Source of the DNA: Carettochelys insculpta
Taxonomy: Eukaryota; Chordata; Testudines; Carettochelyidae
Direction: 5' to 3'
Assembly: GCF_033958435.1 (NCBI RefSeq)
Contig: NC_134144.1
Location: forward strand, 5,946,010 to 6,010,009
Length of the DNA: 64,000 bases
Position 1 is the stretch's first letter. Every line of letters begins with the position of its first letter. The translations under genes were made by a program, and so were the position numbers. The notes under the pieces were generated by a model. The model did not search any database. It worked only from the letters and a program-made list of their open reading frames with translations, and was not told the DNA's origin. Of the stretch, positions 32,597 through 44,246 are shown in pieces.

Positions 32597-35500
32597 CCAT
32601 GGCGTTCACCTTTCAAGGAGGGGAAAGACCATATTCGGACACAGACTTGCTAACCTGGTGAGGAGGGCTTCAAACTAGGTTTGCCGGGGACAGGGGAGCA
32701 AAGCCCGCAGGTAAGTGGAGAACATGGAAACCTGGGAGATGGGTCGGAAGTAGGAGGGAGCATGGGCAACAATGTCAGAGTAAAAAGAGGGCCAGGAAAA
32801 AACTGGGGGGAAAGTTCAAATCAATATCTAAGATGCCTATATACCAATGCAAGAAGTATGGGTAATAAGCAGGAAGAACTGGAAGTGCTAATAAATAAAT
32901 ACAACTATGATATTATTGGCATCACAGAAACTAGGTGGGATAATACACATGATTGGAATGTTGGTATTGAAGGCTACAGCCTGGTTAGGAAAGATAGACA
33001 GGGAAAAAAGCGGGGAGGTGTTGCCTTATATATAAAAAATGTGCACACTTGGACTGAGGTGGAGATGGACATAGGAGATGGACGTGTTGAGAGTCTGTGG
33101 GTTAGTTTAAAAGGGGTGAAAAACAAGGGTGATGTCCTGTTAGGAGTCTACTACAGGCCACCTAACCAGGTGGAAGAGGTGGATGATGCTTTTTTTTAAA
33201 CAACTAACAAAATCATCCAGAGCCCAGGATGTGGTGGTGATGGGGGACTTTAACTATCCAAATATATGCTGGGACACTAATACAGCAGGGCACAGACTAT
33301 CCAATAAGTTCTTAGACTGCATTGGAGACAATTTTTTATTCCAAAAAGTTGAAAAAGCCACCAGGGGAGAAACTGTTCTGGATTTGATTTTAACAAATAA
33401 GGAGGACTTGGTCGAGAATTTGAATGTGGGAGGCTGCTTGGGTGAAAGTGATCATGAAATCATAGAATTCACAATTCTAAGGACTGGTAGGAGGGAAAAC
33501 AGCAAAATAGAGATGATGGATTTCAGGAAGGCAGATTTTGGTAAACTCAGAGAGCTGGTAGGTAAGATCCCATGGGAGGAAAAACTGAGGGGAAAAACAA
33601 CTGAGGAGAGTTGGCAGTTTTTCAAAGAGACATTATTAAGGGCCCAAAAACAAGCTATTCCCCATGTAGGAAAGATAGTAAATATGGGCAAAGACCGCCT
33701 TGGCTTAACAAGGAGATCCTGCATGATCTCAAACTTAAAAAGGAATCCTATAAAAAATGGAAACTAGGACAAATTACAAAGAATGAACATAGGCAAATAA
33801 CACAGGAATGCAGGAGTAAAATTAGAAAGGCTAAGGCACAAAATGAGCTCCAACTAGCTACAGGCATAAAGGGTAACAAGAAGGCCTTTTACAAATATAT
33901 TAGAAACAGGAGGAAGACCAAGGACAGGGTAGGGCCATTGCTCAGTGAGGAGGGAGAAACAGTAACGGGGAACTTGGAAATGGCAGAGATGCTTAATGAC
34001 TTCTTTGTTTCGGTCTTCACAGAGAAGTCTGAAGGAATGCCTGACATAGTGAATGCTGGTGGAAAAGGGGTAGAGTTAGTTTTTGAAATAAAAAAAGAAC
34101 AAGTTAAAAACCATTTGGAAAAATTAGATGTCTGCAAGTCACCAGGGCCTGATGAAATGCATCCTAGAATCCTCAAGGAGCTGATAGAAGAGGTAGCTGA
34201 GCCATTAGCTCTCATTTTTGGAAAGTCATGGGAGACAGGAGAGATTCCAGAAGACTGGAAGAGGGCAAATATAGTGCCCATCTACAAAAAGGGGAACAAG
34301 AACAACCCAGGAAATTACAGGCCAGTCAGCTTAACTTCTGTGCCAGGAAAGGTAATGGAGCAGGTAGTTAAGGAAGTCATCTGCAAGCACTTGGAAGGTA
34401 GTAAAGTGATAGGGAACAGCCAGCATGGTTTTGTAAAAAACAAATCATGTCAAACCAGCCTGATAGCTTTTTTTGACACGATAACGAGACTCGTAGATAA
34501 AGGAGAAGCAGTGGATGTGGTATACCTAGACTTTAGTAAAGCATTTGATACGGTCTCGCATAATATTCTTATCGACAAACTAGGCAAGTCCAACTTAAAT
34601 GGGGCTACAATAAGGTGGGTGCATAACTGGCTGGCTAATCGTACCCAGAGAGTAGTTGTTAATGGTGCTCAATCCTGCTGGAAAAGCATAACAAGTGGGG
34701 TTCCACAGGGGTCTGTTTTGGGACCAGTTCTGTTCAATATCTTCATTAATGATTTGGATATTGGCATAGAAAGTACGCTTATTAAGTTTGCAGATGATAC
34801 CAAGCTGGGAGGGGTTGCAACTACCTTGGAGGATAGGGTCATAATTTAGAATGATGTAGATAAATTGGAGAAATGGTCTGAAGTAAACAGGATGAAGTTT
34901 AATAAAGATAAATGTAAGGTGTTGCACTTAGGAAGGAATAATCTGTTTCACACATACAGAACGGGAAAAGACTGTCTAGGAAGGAGTACAGCAGAAAGGG
35001 ATCTAGGGGTTCCAGTAGATCACAAGTTAAATATGAGTCAACAGTGTGATGCTGTTGCAAAAAAAGCAAACATGATTCTGGGATGCATTAGCAGGTGTGT
35101 TGTGAACAAGACACGAGAAATCATTCTTCCGCTCTACTCTGCGCTGGTTAGGCCTCAGCTGGAATATTGTGTCCAGTTCTGGGCACCCCAATTAAAGAAA
35201 GATGTGGAGAAATTGGAGAAGGTCCAGAGAAGAGCAACTAGAATGATAAAAGGTCTGGAGAACATGACTTATGAAGAAAGGCTGAAAGAATTGGGCTTGT
35301 TTAGCTTGGGAAAGAGAAGATTGAGGGGGGACATGATAGCAGTTTTCAGATATCTTAAAGGGTGTCATAAGGAGGAGGGAGAAAACTTGTTCTTCTTGGC
35401 CTCTGAGGAGAGAACAAGAGGCAATGGACTTAAGCTGCAGCAAGGGAAGTTTAGGTTGGACATTAGGAAAAAGTTCCTAACTGTCAGGGTGGTCAAGTAC

Positions 35501-35682
35501 TGGAATAAGTTGCCAAGGGAGGTTGTGGAATCTCCCTCGCTGGAGATATTTAAGAACAGATTAGATAGATGTCTATCAGGGATGGTGTAGATAGTGGTCG
35601 GTCCTGCCATCGGGGCAGGGGACTGGACTCGATGGCCTCTCGAGGCCCCTTCCGGTCCTAGTGTTCTATGATTCTATGATTA
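32597..35682 (+). mobile_element. Near-complete CR1 LINE lacking ORF1
   Basis: About 3.1 kb. A short 5' part (GGTGAGGAGGGCTTCAAAC at about 32657) precedes the ORF2 start. ORF2 covers 32681-35590. A short 3' UTR ends in GTTCTATGATTCTATGAT at 35662-35679, the CR1 octamer tail. Full-length CR1 is about 4.5 kb, so ORF1 and the 5' UTR are missing. Its frame is far better kept than in the other CR1 copies here, so this is the youngest CR1 insertion in the window. Confidence 0.92.
32681..35590 (+). pseudogene. CR1 ORF2: endonuclease + reverse transcriptase, broken
   Basis: ORF2 of CR1 retrotransposons nicks chromosomal DNA with an APE-type endonuclease and copies its RNA onto the nicked end. Endonuclease motifs are visible in order: LYTNARS (about 32841), ITETRWDN (about 32920), GDFNYP (about 33241) and GESDHE (about 33441). 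Reverse-transcriptase motifs follow: [13 protein letters not shown] (about 34521), [11 protein letters not shown] (about 34694) and FADDT, the catalytic box, at 34787-34801. The total of about 970 codons is the usual CR1 ORF2 length. Three lesions disable it: a frame change at an eight-T run (33190-33197), a second frame change at about 33660-33670, and an in-frame stop at 34847-34849. After each the expected protein continues. It is a recently dead copy, not a host gene. Confidence 0.92.
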
Positions 35683-37755
35683 AGGACCAGAGACAAAAGC
35701 AAGAAGAACCCCTTTTAACTTGGACAGCAGTTTAAACCAGATTAAAAGAAATGGACAATAACAAACTGGGAGAAAAAACAGGGGCTACCAAAGTGCACTC
35801 AAAAGAACTAAAGGCACCTTAAAGAGCAGTCATCCTTAGGAAAGACCTTTTTAATGTCCTGTCCACTGATCAGGAGCTCTGGCTTTGAGCCTGGGGCCCT
35901 CACTCAGAAATTCAAGCACCACTAACCAATGTCAAGTGAGGCCTTTGGTGAGAGTACAGATGGAAATTATGTTAGGTGATAAGATACAAACAAAACAGAC
36001 TAATCTGACAGCAGGTTTGGAGACAACGGGAAAGACACTTAGCTAGTGTAGCTACAATTCTGACCCATAAGGAGTGGTGCTGACAGCCACCACGGGCCCT
36101 GGGTCAAGATGGGAGGGGGCCCCAGCTTTGTGCATGTGAAAGGGGAGGAGCCAAGGGCAGAAGGGGTGGGGCCAAGGGCAGTCAGCCCTTCGTGCTGCCT
36201 GGATTGTGGCACTGCTCCCCCACCCTCACAGCTGCATGGAGCGGTGTTGCCAGGCAGTTCAAAGGGGCCTGGGTCTCCCTTGCCCTGCCCCCCGTCAGCA
36301 GTCCTGCCCATAATTAGCAATACGTAGTGGTGATAAAAAGTGAATAGAGCCTTATGCTGGACTTTGTAAACTGAGGACCCAACAGCGTGGGACATAACAT
36401 GCCATGAAGATGAGAAACAGTGTACTTACAACAGTGTACTTACTGAAAGGCCTAGGTGAAAAAAAGCTCTGGAGACATTTTAATGGGAATTTGCTTACAG
36501 AGGTTGCTGCTCTTGTCTGAGTGTAAAGGGAACGTGTCGTCTTCTTGCTGAGATAAAGCAAAGCCCATGGGGCAAGAGGGACATCACAGACCATGGGCAT
36601 CATGAACTTGATTTTAATAATAGTGGGCAAGTTTACAATCTCGTAGAGACGAAAGTTAACTATAGCTGACAGACTTTTGTCTGGAAAAGTTCGAATGACG
36701 ATAAAGAACAACTTGGGGCACTAGTTGTATATTGTCACTCCTGGAGAACTTGGAAGCTGGTAACCTTTCATCTGAAGCCAAAAACCCTGTGCAGTACCTG
36801 AAGCCATCGCCCTTAAACTTCACTGTGACAATGTGGATGGCAGGATGTGAAAAAAAAGCGAATGTCTTCTCCCAAATGTTAGCCTTGCAATCAACTCTGC
36901 CTACTGCATGTGCAAATCGATTAAGCTGCCTGATACAACAAGCTTTTGTGGTCCCTGCAAGGAATTTTCCAAAGCACAGGATAATGGTTCTATTCTTCCA
37001 CGCCCCCCAGTTAGGAGTAAATCTCCCAAACTGCTTGTTTAGGATTCAGGGGAAAGGAATTGATATTTGCCGCTTATCGGGTCAGGTATGGTAGAGTCAA
37101 GGCACTTCTGCATTAGCCTTACTTCTGCAGAACGCTTCTGCCCTTGGCAACACATAATTAAGACAGGCATGAAAATCATTTTCAATGTACGAAAAGGAAA
37201 TTATTCTCCTGTTAACGGCAGCCACAGTTACAGGCAAGCTACACTGCTTACAAAAGAAAGCACAGAAGAAAGGACATGCAGCCCTATTCTAACTAAAAAT
37301 AATGGCCTTTCCCAGTAGACTCATAAGGTATAAGTTTTTCAAAAGAAAATTTGCACCACACATTGCTCTGCAGATATCATCATCTCCCTGAGTCTCCTTC
37401 ATTTGCCTTCATAGGACAATAAGCAGACAAGCAGTGAGACTAAGCTGAAGCTTTTGATCACAACACATTTTCCCACTGAAATATTTTTCTTTATTAGAAA
37501 ACAAAAGTCATAGGGCAGCAAAAAAAATTGTATCACTCTGTAAAGCAAGACTGTCAAAGAGAATTATCCATGAGTGCATCTGTGAAGGAAATATTTGACT
37601 GGGTGAAGCAGAAATTTCAAAAATAACAGCTTGGTCTGAATATGGCTAGCTGGCTTCTCCCCGAAGACCTCATTTTAGCTTATCTTAGAGAGAGCTGGAG
37701 GGTGTGGTAGCACATTCCTTATCTTTCCACACTTTTACACTCAAGAGTACCAAGG
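35683..37755. other. Intron, with a GC-rich stretch at 36085-36300
   Basis: No gene. The 36085-36300 part (GGGAGGGGGCCCCAGC, GGGGAGGAGCCAAGGGCAG units) is an old repeat-like GC-rich piece similar in style to 1-130 and 42650-43010. The remainder looks single-copy. The 120-codon frame at 36732-37094 has no family features. Confidence 0.35.
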
Positions 37756-37757
37756 AT

Positions 37758-38420
37758 TTCATAGCTCCATAGATTCCAAGATCAGAAGAGACCATAACGA
37801 TCATCTAACCTGACCTGTAAAACACAAGACACAGAACTTCACCACAATAAGTCGTAGAGGAGATCTTCTAGAAAACCGTCCAGCCTTGCTCTGAAAATGG
37901 TCAGTGATGGAGACTTCACCTCGACCCTTGGTAAACTGTTCCTGTGGTTCACTACTCTCACAGTTAAAGTACGCACCTTTTTTCCAGCCTGAATTTGTCT
38001 CGTTTCAGCTTCCAGCCATTAGGTCGTGTTACACCTGTCTCTGCTAGACTGACCATCCCACTATTAAATATTTGTTCTCCACGTAGTTTCATATGGACTG
38101 AAATCACGTCACCCCATTGCCATTTTGTTAAGCTAAACAGACAGAGCTCCCTGAGGCAGGCACTGTGAGGTATGCTTTCTAAGCCTTTTTTCATGCTCAT
38201 GGCTACTCTCTGAAGCTGCTTCAATTTATCCGCATCCTTCTTGAATTGTGGGCACTGGAACCGGACATAGGATTCCAGCTGTGGTGCCAAATATGGAGGT
38301 AAAAGAAGTTCTCTACTCCTATTTGAGATTCTCCTGTTCATGCAATCAAGGATTACATTGGCCCTTTTGGCCACAGCATTTTATGGGGAGCTCAGGTTCA
38401 GATGATTCTTAACCCCAGCC
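37758..38420 (-). mobile_element. Old CR1 LINE 3' fragment
   Basis: The minus strand encodes a degraded CR1 ORF2 C-terminus. 'AKRANVILDCMNRRISNRSR', 'APQLESYVRFQCPQFKKDADKL' and 'KLKRDKFRLEKR' are readable at about 38370-37980. The reversed tail at 37758-37800 reads CATAGATTCCAAGATCAG. It is an older subfamily than 32597-35682. Confidence 0.75.
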
Positions 38421-38660
38421 TCCAAACCTTTGCAGAATCACTAGTTCGCAGGATAAGGCTCCCCAAGATGGCAGGTCAACTGTCGAGAAGCTCAGTAGAA
38501 AAAATAATGCCAGAGGAATGGCTGAGTTTGCTCATCACGTTTTCTATCATAACATGGACAGATAGATAACTGGTGAGCTTTGATTTCCCTGTACCTCTCC
38601 CTCCAACAATCCTCCTTTGCCTCCAAAACGCAGCTCCCTTACTGGACTTGGGTTCTTGAT
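38421..38660. other. Intron, no feature seen
   Basis: No recognised gene or repeat. Confidence 0.3.
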
Positions 38661-38755
38661 CAGGGTTGCCTCTAATTTTTTTCCCTCTGGGGCAGAATAA
38701 ATTTTGTTATGTACACAGAAGCATGTGCAGACATGCACCACAATAGAAGCACATG
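38661..38755 (-). mobile_element. Short hAT-like element, other copy
   Basis: It begins CAGGGTTGCCTCTAATTTTT and continues GAATAAATTTTGTTATGTACAC. This is the reverse-complement partner of the end at 19935-20029. The right end is unclear. Confidence 0.5.
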
Positions 38756-38848
38756 CTGCCAGCTGTGGGTGGCTGTGGTTGTTTTGGTTAATCAGCTAGG
38801 TGGGACCTGACTCTCTCAGCTTACAGGGAATACCGTAATACTGCTCTT

Positions 38849-39085
38849 GATTGGCTTGGGGAGAATACAACAACAATACCTAGCTCTTACACAGGATTTT
38901 TCATCAGTAGATCCCAACACATTTTACAAGGAGGCCAGGATCATTATTCCTGTTCCACACAAGGGAAAGCTGCCAGACAGGGAGGTGAAGGAGTTGCCCA
39001 AGGTTACCCAGGAGACCAGTGGCAGAGAGGGGAACAGAAACAGTTGCTCTTCAGTCCCAGTCCAATGTTCTATCCCCTAGGTCTT
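38849..39085 (+). repeat. MIR-like ancient repeat
   Basis: Shows ATTATTCCTGTTCCACACAAGGG, GGTGAAGGAGTTGCCCAAGG, 'gaccagtggcagagaggggaac' and CCAGTCCAATGTTCTATCCCC in the order typical of MIR / L2-like elements of amniotes. Non-coding. Confidence 0.6.
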
Positions 39086-39491
39086 GCGATTGACTAGCCG
39101 CCCTTGCTTACTATTTCTGGCTCCTCAGGTAAACTCCTCTAACCTATGTCTTGAAGATCCCTCTGCAGGGCAGGGATGATGGGCTTGCAGCCTGCATTCT
39201 GAGGACAAGAGATGAGCAAGATGCAGAAGGTCACATGGCTTCTTAAGGGGAAGAGACAAACATGGGCCTGCTGAGGGGACAGAGCAGTTCTTGGGTGGGC
39301 ACATGCTACGGGGACTCAAAAGGCCAAATACAGAGGTGATGCATACGATGAAGCAAATCAAGTTCTGCCAGCATGCGTGAATCTCACTGGACATAAGGGA
39401 GCCTAAATTACACTCACATGCAAACCAAGAACTTGGAAGATTGAAGTTACATTTTCCATGTAGCTGTGTCTTCCACTGCAGCCTTCTCTTA

Positions 39492-39848
39492 GCGTATGTC
39501 TACCTAGCAGAGTTCTCCCAGAATAGCTTAATCTGGAGATATTATTCCAAAATAAACTATTCGAGAATAATCCACCTACACTACAGAGAAGCCCCGAAAT
39601 AAGCAAACCTTATTCCAAAACAGTGTGTTTACACACAATAGAGTCTACTTTGAAACAGAGCCATTGGACGCACTCTGGCTTATTTCGAATTAGGCTCTAT
39701 TCCCTGTCTCCACAGCCCCTATTTCGAAATAAGTGCTATTCCTCATACAATGAGGCTTACCTATTTCAAAATAAGCCAACAACTACTGTGAAGTTATTTC
39801 AAAATAGAGGTTGTGTTTTTGAAATAATTTTGCCGTGTAGGCCTACCC
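39492..39848. mobile_element. Inverted-repeat MITE with TTA duplication
   Basis: TTA flanks both ends (39489-39491 and 39849-39851). The outer ends GCGTATGTCTACC and GTGTAGGCCTACCC resemble family H. The interior differs: it is packed with TATTTCGAAATA / TTATTTCAAAATA words, several self-complementary. It is a separate family of the same PIF/Harbinger-like group. Confidence 0.65.
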
Positions 39849-39851
39849 TTA

Positions 39852-41304
39852 GAGGTCGAGGTATGTGAGCTGTGAAAGCAAAACACAGACTTAGTCAGCC
39901 AAATCTAGAGATGCTGTCTCAAACTAGTTAAAAATAGCTAGTTTTGGTGAGAAATATAAACAAATACTATCACTGACAAATCTTCTCAGAAAAAATCAGG
40001 CTTTTTCTGGTTTTCAACAACAATTTTGGTAAACTGTGGGGTTTGTATTTCCAAATTTCAAATTCTGTTGGTATTTTTTTCCAGGTTTCAAAGGGGCAGG
40101 GGAAGTTGGATGGGTAAGTGTCAAAAGTGTCAAAAGACTAGTATATTTTGTTGACAGTGAAATTTTGGTGCAAACACTTTCATTTTTGGCCAAAACCTTT
40201 CAGACATCTCCAGAGATGTGTAGGGAGTTTACATTACACATCAGTAAGAAGACACAGGTGTGAACGGAGAGGAAACACTGATCCCCCCAACCTTACTGAT
40301 TACGAACTGGTGTGAATTGGGCTGGAAGGAAGTGAAAGTTACACCTGCTTAGACTCACCTCTGAATTTATCCCACTGTGTGACTAAGGATAATGTCGCCA
40401 ATGTTGAGTGTGAGATGTGTCAAGGGCACATGGAGCCCCAGTATAGATGCTATTTAGGTAAATACTAGCAGAAATGAATGGAGACAAATGAATGGAGACA
40501 AACAATTAATACTACAGAAAGGAACTGAACTACATTTCACCCAAGTTTAAGACTCTCTTCCCTTCCATTATCTAGTGAACATACATATCTATAAAGTGGG
40601 CTTTACAAAATGAGGATCTGATTGGTTGATTCCACTGGTATGGCATATGACACCGTGAAAATGCCCATAGGCATAATTCACTGAATGAAGTTATAGTGCT
40701 AGTCATGGTACCACGGCGCTTAAAGGTGGTTTGTAGCCTGACAGTCTCTCCACTTTGTGTGCCGTTTTTGCAGGCCTGGTATTATGACACAAGCAGGGCA
40801 TTGGCCATCTGTCCATGGAAATTAAAGGCTCGTACTACAAACACTGTCCAGTGGCAAATCAATCAGTAAGGGGCCTGCCCTGATTTCAGCAAAACCACTG
40901 GGAGCTCTGCTGCTGACTTCAATGAGAGCAAGAGCTGCCTGTTGACCTCAGACAAATGTTGATCCCATGATCTCAGTCTAGACCCAAACGCTGCCCACTT
41001 ACTTATGGAAGAGTCCACTCAGCTTCAAACTGGACTAAGTGTGTCAGCAAGGCTGGCCCTTTGAGAGCTGAAATTCACACCTTGACTGATCCTCACTAGT
41101 TTTAGGGCACATCCTGCCACCCTTGCTGGGCTGAAAAGCCCCACTGACTTCAATGGGATGACTCATGTGAGTAACCGGTGTCCTGGAGTTGCATTGATGG
41201 AAGTTGATAACTAAAGCGTGCACACAATGAGAAGAAACAAACATTGACCTTTGCCAGTCAAGGTATCTTATGCACATGTTGGTCTTAAAAAAAAAAAATC
41301 TTTA
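39852..41304. other. Intron, no gene recognised
   Basis: Single-copy looking, AT-rich in 39900-40260. Phrases like CCACTGACTTCAATGGGATG (41142-41161) are the dispersed 'tcaatggga' motif. An A-run lies at about 41287-41298. Confidence 0.35.
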
Positions 41305-41306
41305 TG

Positions 41307-41632
41307 CAGGTTGAACCTCTCTAGTCCGGCACCCTCAGGACCTGACCAGCGCTAAACCAGAGAATTTGCCAAACCACAGGAGGTCAATGCTGTCTAGCAC
41401 GCTATCAACAGTTCCGCTACTTACTGGGCTCATACAAGACATTTGGGGGTGAATTGCAGCTGACTAACAGCACTGAACACTGCGAGCCAGGACTGGTGGC
41501 TGTAAATGAACTCTATGGGACTGTGGAAAATTTGGCCAAACCCGTGATAAGTGGACACCTGGCTAACTAGAATCATGCCGGACCAAGGATGTTGCTGGAC
41601 CAGAGAGTGCCGGACTGGAGAGGTTCAACCTG
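41307..41632 (+). mobile_element. Inverted-repeat DNA element, family A, copy 2
   Basis: The termini CAGGTTGAACCTCTCTAGTC and GACTGGAGAGGTTCAACCTG are inverted complements over about 28 bp with one or two changes, the best-kept pair in the window. It is 326 bp, with no transposase. It ends only about 50 bp from the VWC2L-like exon's donor site, so it forms part of the start of the downstream intron. Confidence 0.8.
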
Positions 41633-41668
41633 CAGTCTTTTGCTGGTATCTCTTCTTAAAAGCGGCTA

Positions 41669-41812
<144 letters not shown>

Positions 41813-42180
41813 CTAGGAACAAACCTAAAATTAGCCCATTTTCTCCTGCAGCTCAAACGTGTGTTACATTAATATGTTGCCATAAGACAAAACATCTGCG
41901 GTTAATACGACTTCACTGCATTCATTCATCATGCGCAACATAAATGCACTTGTAGGACAAAACAGTAAAGTCTGAAATATTTTTAAACGTGCTAAAGAAA
42001 ATGCTCAGACTTATATTTTTAATGACCACGCTTGTCCTTTCTCCGTTGTCACACTTACCTCTCGCTTATAAATGGATCCAGGACAGGCCAGCTGGGCTAA
42101 AACAGCCAACCCGTACTTCTCCGCTCAATGAAATGCGGCTCCTACTTGGAGCTGTGCAACAGGACTGCTCACCGCTGTTC
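41813..42180. other. Upstream intron next to the VWC2L exon
   Basis: The branch/acceptor region lies at 41813-41850. The rest is AT-rich single-copy sequence. No further exon seen. Confidence 0.4.
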
Positions 42181-43890
42181 TGCACAGGCACCCCATGAGA
42201 CACTGGGTTAGAGCTGGGTGTGGGAGAGGGAACTAGAGGTGCCTGGTTCTGGGGGAGGGGAGGGTGATTGGTTTTAGAGCAGGGGAGCTGGGGGTTGGGG
42301 ATTGGGTTAAAGCAGGGTGCTGGGGGGCACCTGGTTCTGGGGAATAGCGGGGGGATTGGTTGTGTGGGGGGGATACAGAGTGCCTGGCTTGTGAGGGGGA
42401 AGGCATTGAGCCACATATTATATATTCACATTAATTTATCGATAGATGGATAGCTATATAGGTAGGTCCAAATAAATCTCTCACGCGACTCTTTGCACGC
42501 GACCCACAGCTATTGTGGCTCTTTGTCTCTAACTGGCTGGCCACCCCCAGTCTAAAACAAGTCACCCATTTGGTTTTAGTCTGAAGGCACAGATGGGCAT
42601 GTTCCACAGACCATGCGCCTTGGTTCACGTGCTATCCTCTTGTGAGCTAGTCTCGTGTTAAGATCAGAGGTGACCAGTGTGATGATTGGGGTGAGGGGGG
42701 CGCACTGGCTACGTGAACCCTGCCCTCGCCCTCCCCGCTCCAATCATGCCCCACACCTTCTCTGCCCATGCACCTCCCCCTTCTGCCCTTGTTCCATCCA
42801 TGCCCTGCTCTCCCCGGCCCACCGCTTCTGGTGCGTGCCGGGCAGCCCTGGCCCCCAAAGCATCACAGCCTAGGAGTACAGCAAGCTAGACAGCTTGTGC
42901 TGCTCTCAGGCTGAGTCACTCTGGGGGAGACCGCTGTGCTCATCAGCATCGGCACAGTGCTGATGTGGGGTGTGGTGTGGGGGGGCCTGCAAGGGGCCCC
43001 CGTACACCCTCCCCCATATCACCTCTGGTGAGATTGATAAGAGCAGCATGCTAGCAAACCTCAGCGCTGTGGCTTCTCCCAGAAAGGGGTAGGGGGCCTG
43101 CATGGTCTTCAAATGCACACTCCTGTCATGTGCAAACTCACAGTTACACACCACCCTCATTCCCCATGTATGTCGCCGCTGGCTCAGCCAGGTCAGAAGC
43201 CGGAAGCTCTACGGCGTTGCAGCCTCCTGTTAGAAGAGTGGTGATGCTTTTCCAGAATCAAGAATTTCCACTGCTTTTCCTGTGGGGCAGCGATTCTATT
43301 TTTGTTCGGTGTTTGCAGAGTGTGCAGCACAAGAGGGTCCAGCGTGGACCCCACGGCACTCCCCTGATTTAATATTTTTTAGCCCCACCCTCAAGAAGGT
43401 ATTTAACAATAGACCCAAGCTGAAGCTAGAAGCAGTCCTACTGAAGTCAAGGCGCTGCTTAGGAACCAACTGAACCAGATACATTGTAGGATTGTCCGTC
43501 TATCGTGTGTACCTTTAACATGATAGAGTTGTTTTCATTTCACTTCTCTTCCCGTGTAAGTGGGAGACAAAGAAATCTTTTACAAAAATGCACAAGTTGC
43601 TGTTTCAGGTCCCTAAGAGTGTAAGTGTGCACAGGTCTGTGTGAGACGAACAAACACGGCGAGAGAAAAGGACAGCAATCAAGGGCTTGCCCATTTGGTG
43701 ATTTCGTGCAGGGCAGGCTGGAGTGTAAAATCGTCTACGATCTCGCCTGCTGGGTGCCAAGTGTCTGTGTGGGACTGGGCTGCTGCATACCCAGAAAACC
43801 ACAGTGCACTTTGAGCCACTCCTGTTTTTAACAGCAGTGGGTCACAGCACATGAGGGAACTTTCAGTGTGCGTGAGCAGGGGCCATGCAG
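42181..43890. other. Intron with G-rich and GC-rich repeat-like stretches
   Basis: 42225-42410 is a G-rich tract (GGGGGAGGGGAGGGTG, GGGGGGCACCTGG, GTGGGGGGGA) that may form G-quadruplexes on the plus strand. 42680-43010 is GC-rich with GGGGGGCCTGC..GGGGCCCCCG. Neither encodes a gene. Confidence 0.4.
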
Positions 43891-43898
43891 CCAGTTAC

Positions 43899-44238
43899 CA
43901 GAGGTGGAAAAAGCAGCCTGAAAAGTTACTTGAGCAAACGTACAGCTGCTTTGGAGAAAATGTAATTAAGTAAAAGTCAAGGTGGCCTTCTGGAAAATGA
44001 CTCGAGTCAGAGTATAAAAGTATCCCTTTTGACTTGTGCTAAAGTATCGAGAAATGAAAAGCAGCCTATGGAAATCCAGAAATGCTTCTGGATACTTGAG
44101 GAAAATCAAGATGAGGTAGTGCTGCACTTTTACTCAAGTCGTTTTCCAGAAGGACACTTGACTTTTACTTAATTACATTTCCCCCAAGGTAGCTGTACTT
44201 TTACTCAAGTAACTTCTGGGGTACTTCTTCCACCTCTG
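43899..44238. mobile_element. Near-palindromic hAT MITE with 8-bp target duplication
   Basis: The ends CAGAGGTGGAAAAAG and CTTCTTCCACCTCTG are inverted. The inverted arms run about 110-125 bp (43899-44025 against 44125-44238), with matched TAATTAAGTAAAAGTCAAG and CTTGACTTTTACTTAATTA words. CCAGTTAC (43891-43898) and CCAGCTAC (44239-44246) match at 7 of 8. CAGAGGTGG ends and an 8-bp duplication are typical of hAT. The 100-bp centre has its own small hairpin (CCAGAAATGCTTCTGG). No protein encoded. Confidence 0.85.
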
Positions 44239-44246
44239 CCAGCTAC

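Noticed and set aside
33452..34281. Minus-strand frames of 90 and 130 codons inside CR1
   Set aside because: Antisense shadows of the CR1 ORF2 coding strand.
34595..35610. Minus-strand frames of 81-110 codons inside CR1
   Set aside because: Antisense shadows of CR1 ORF2.
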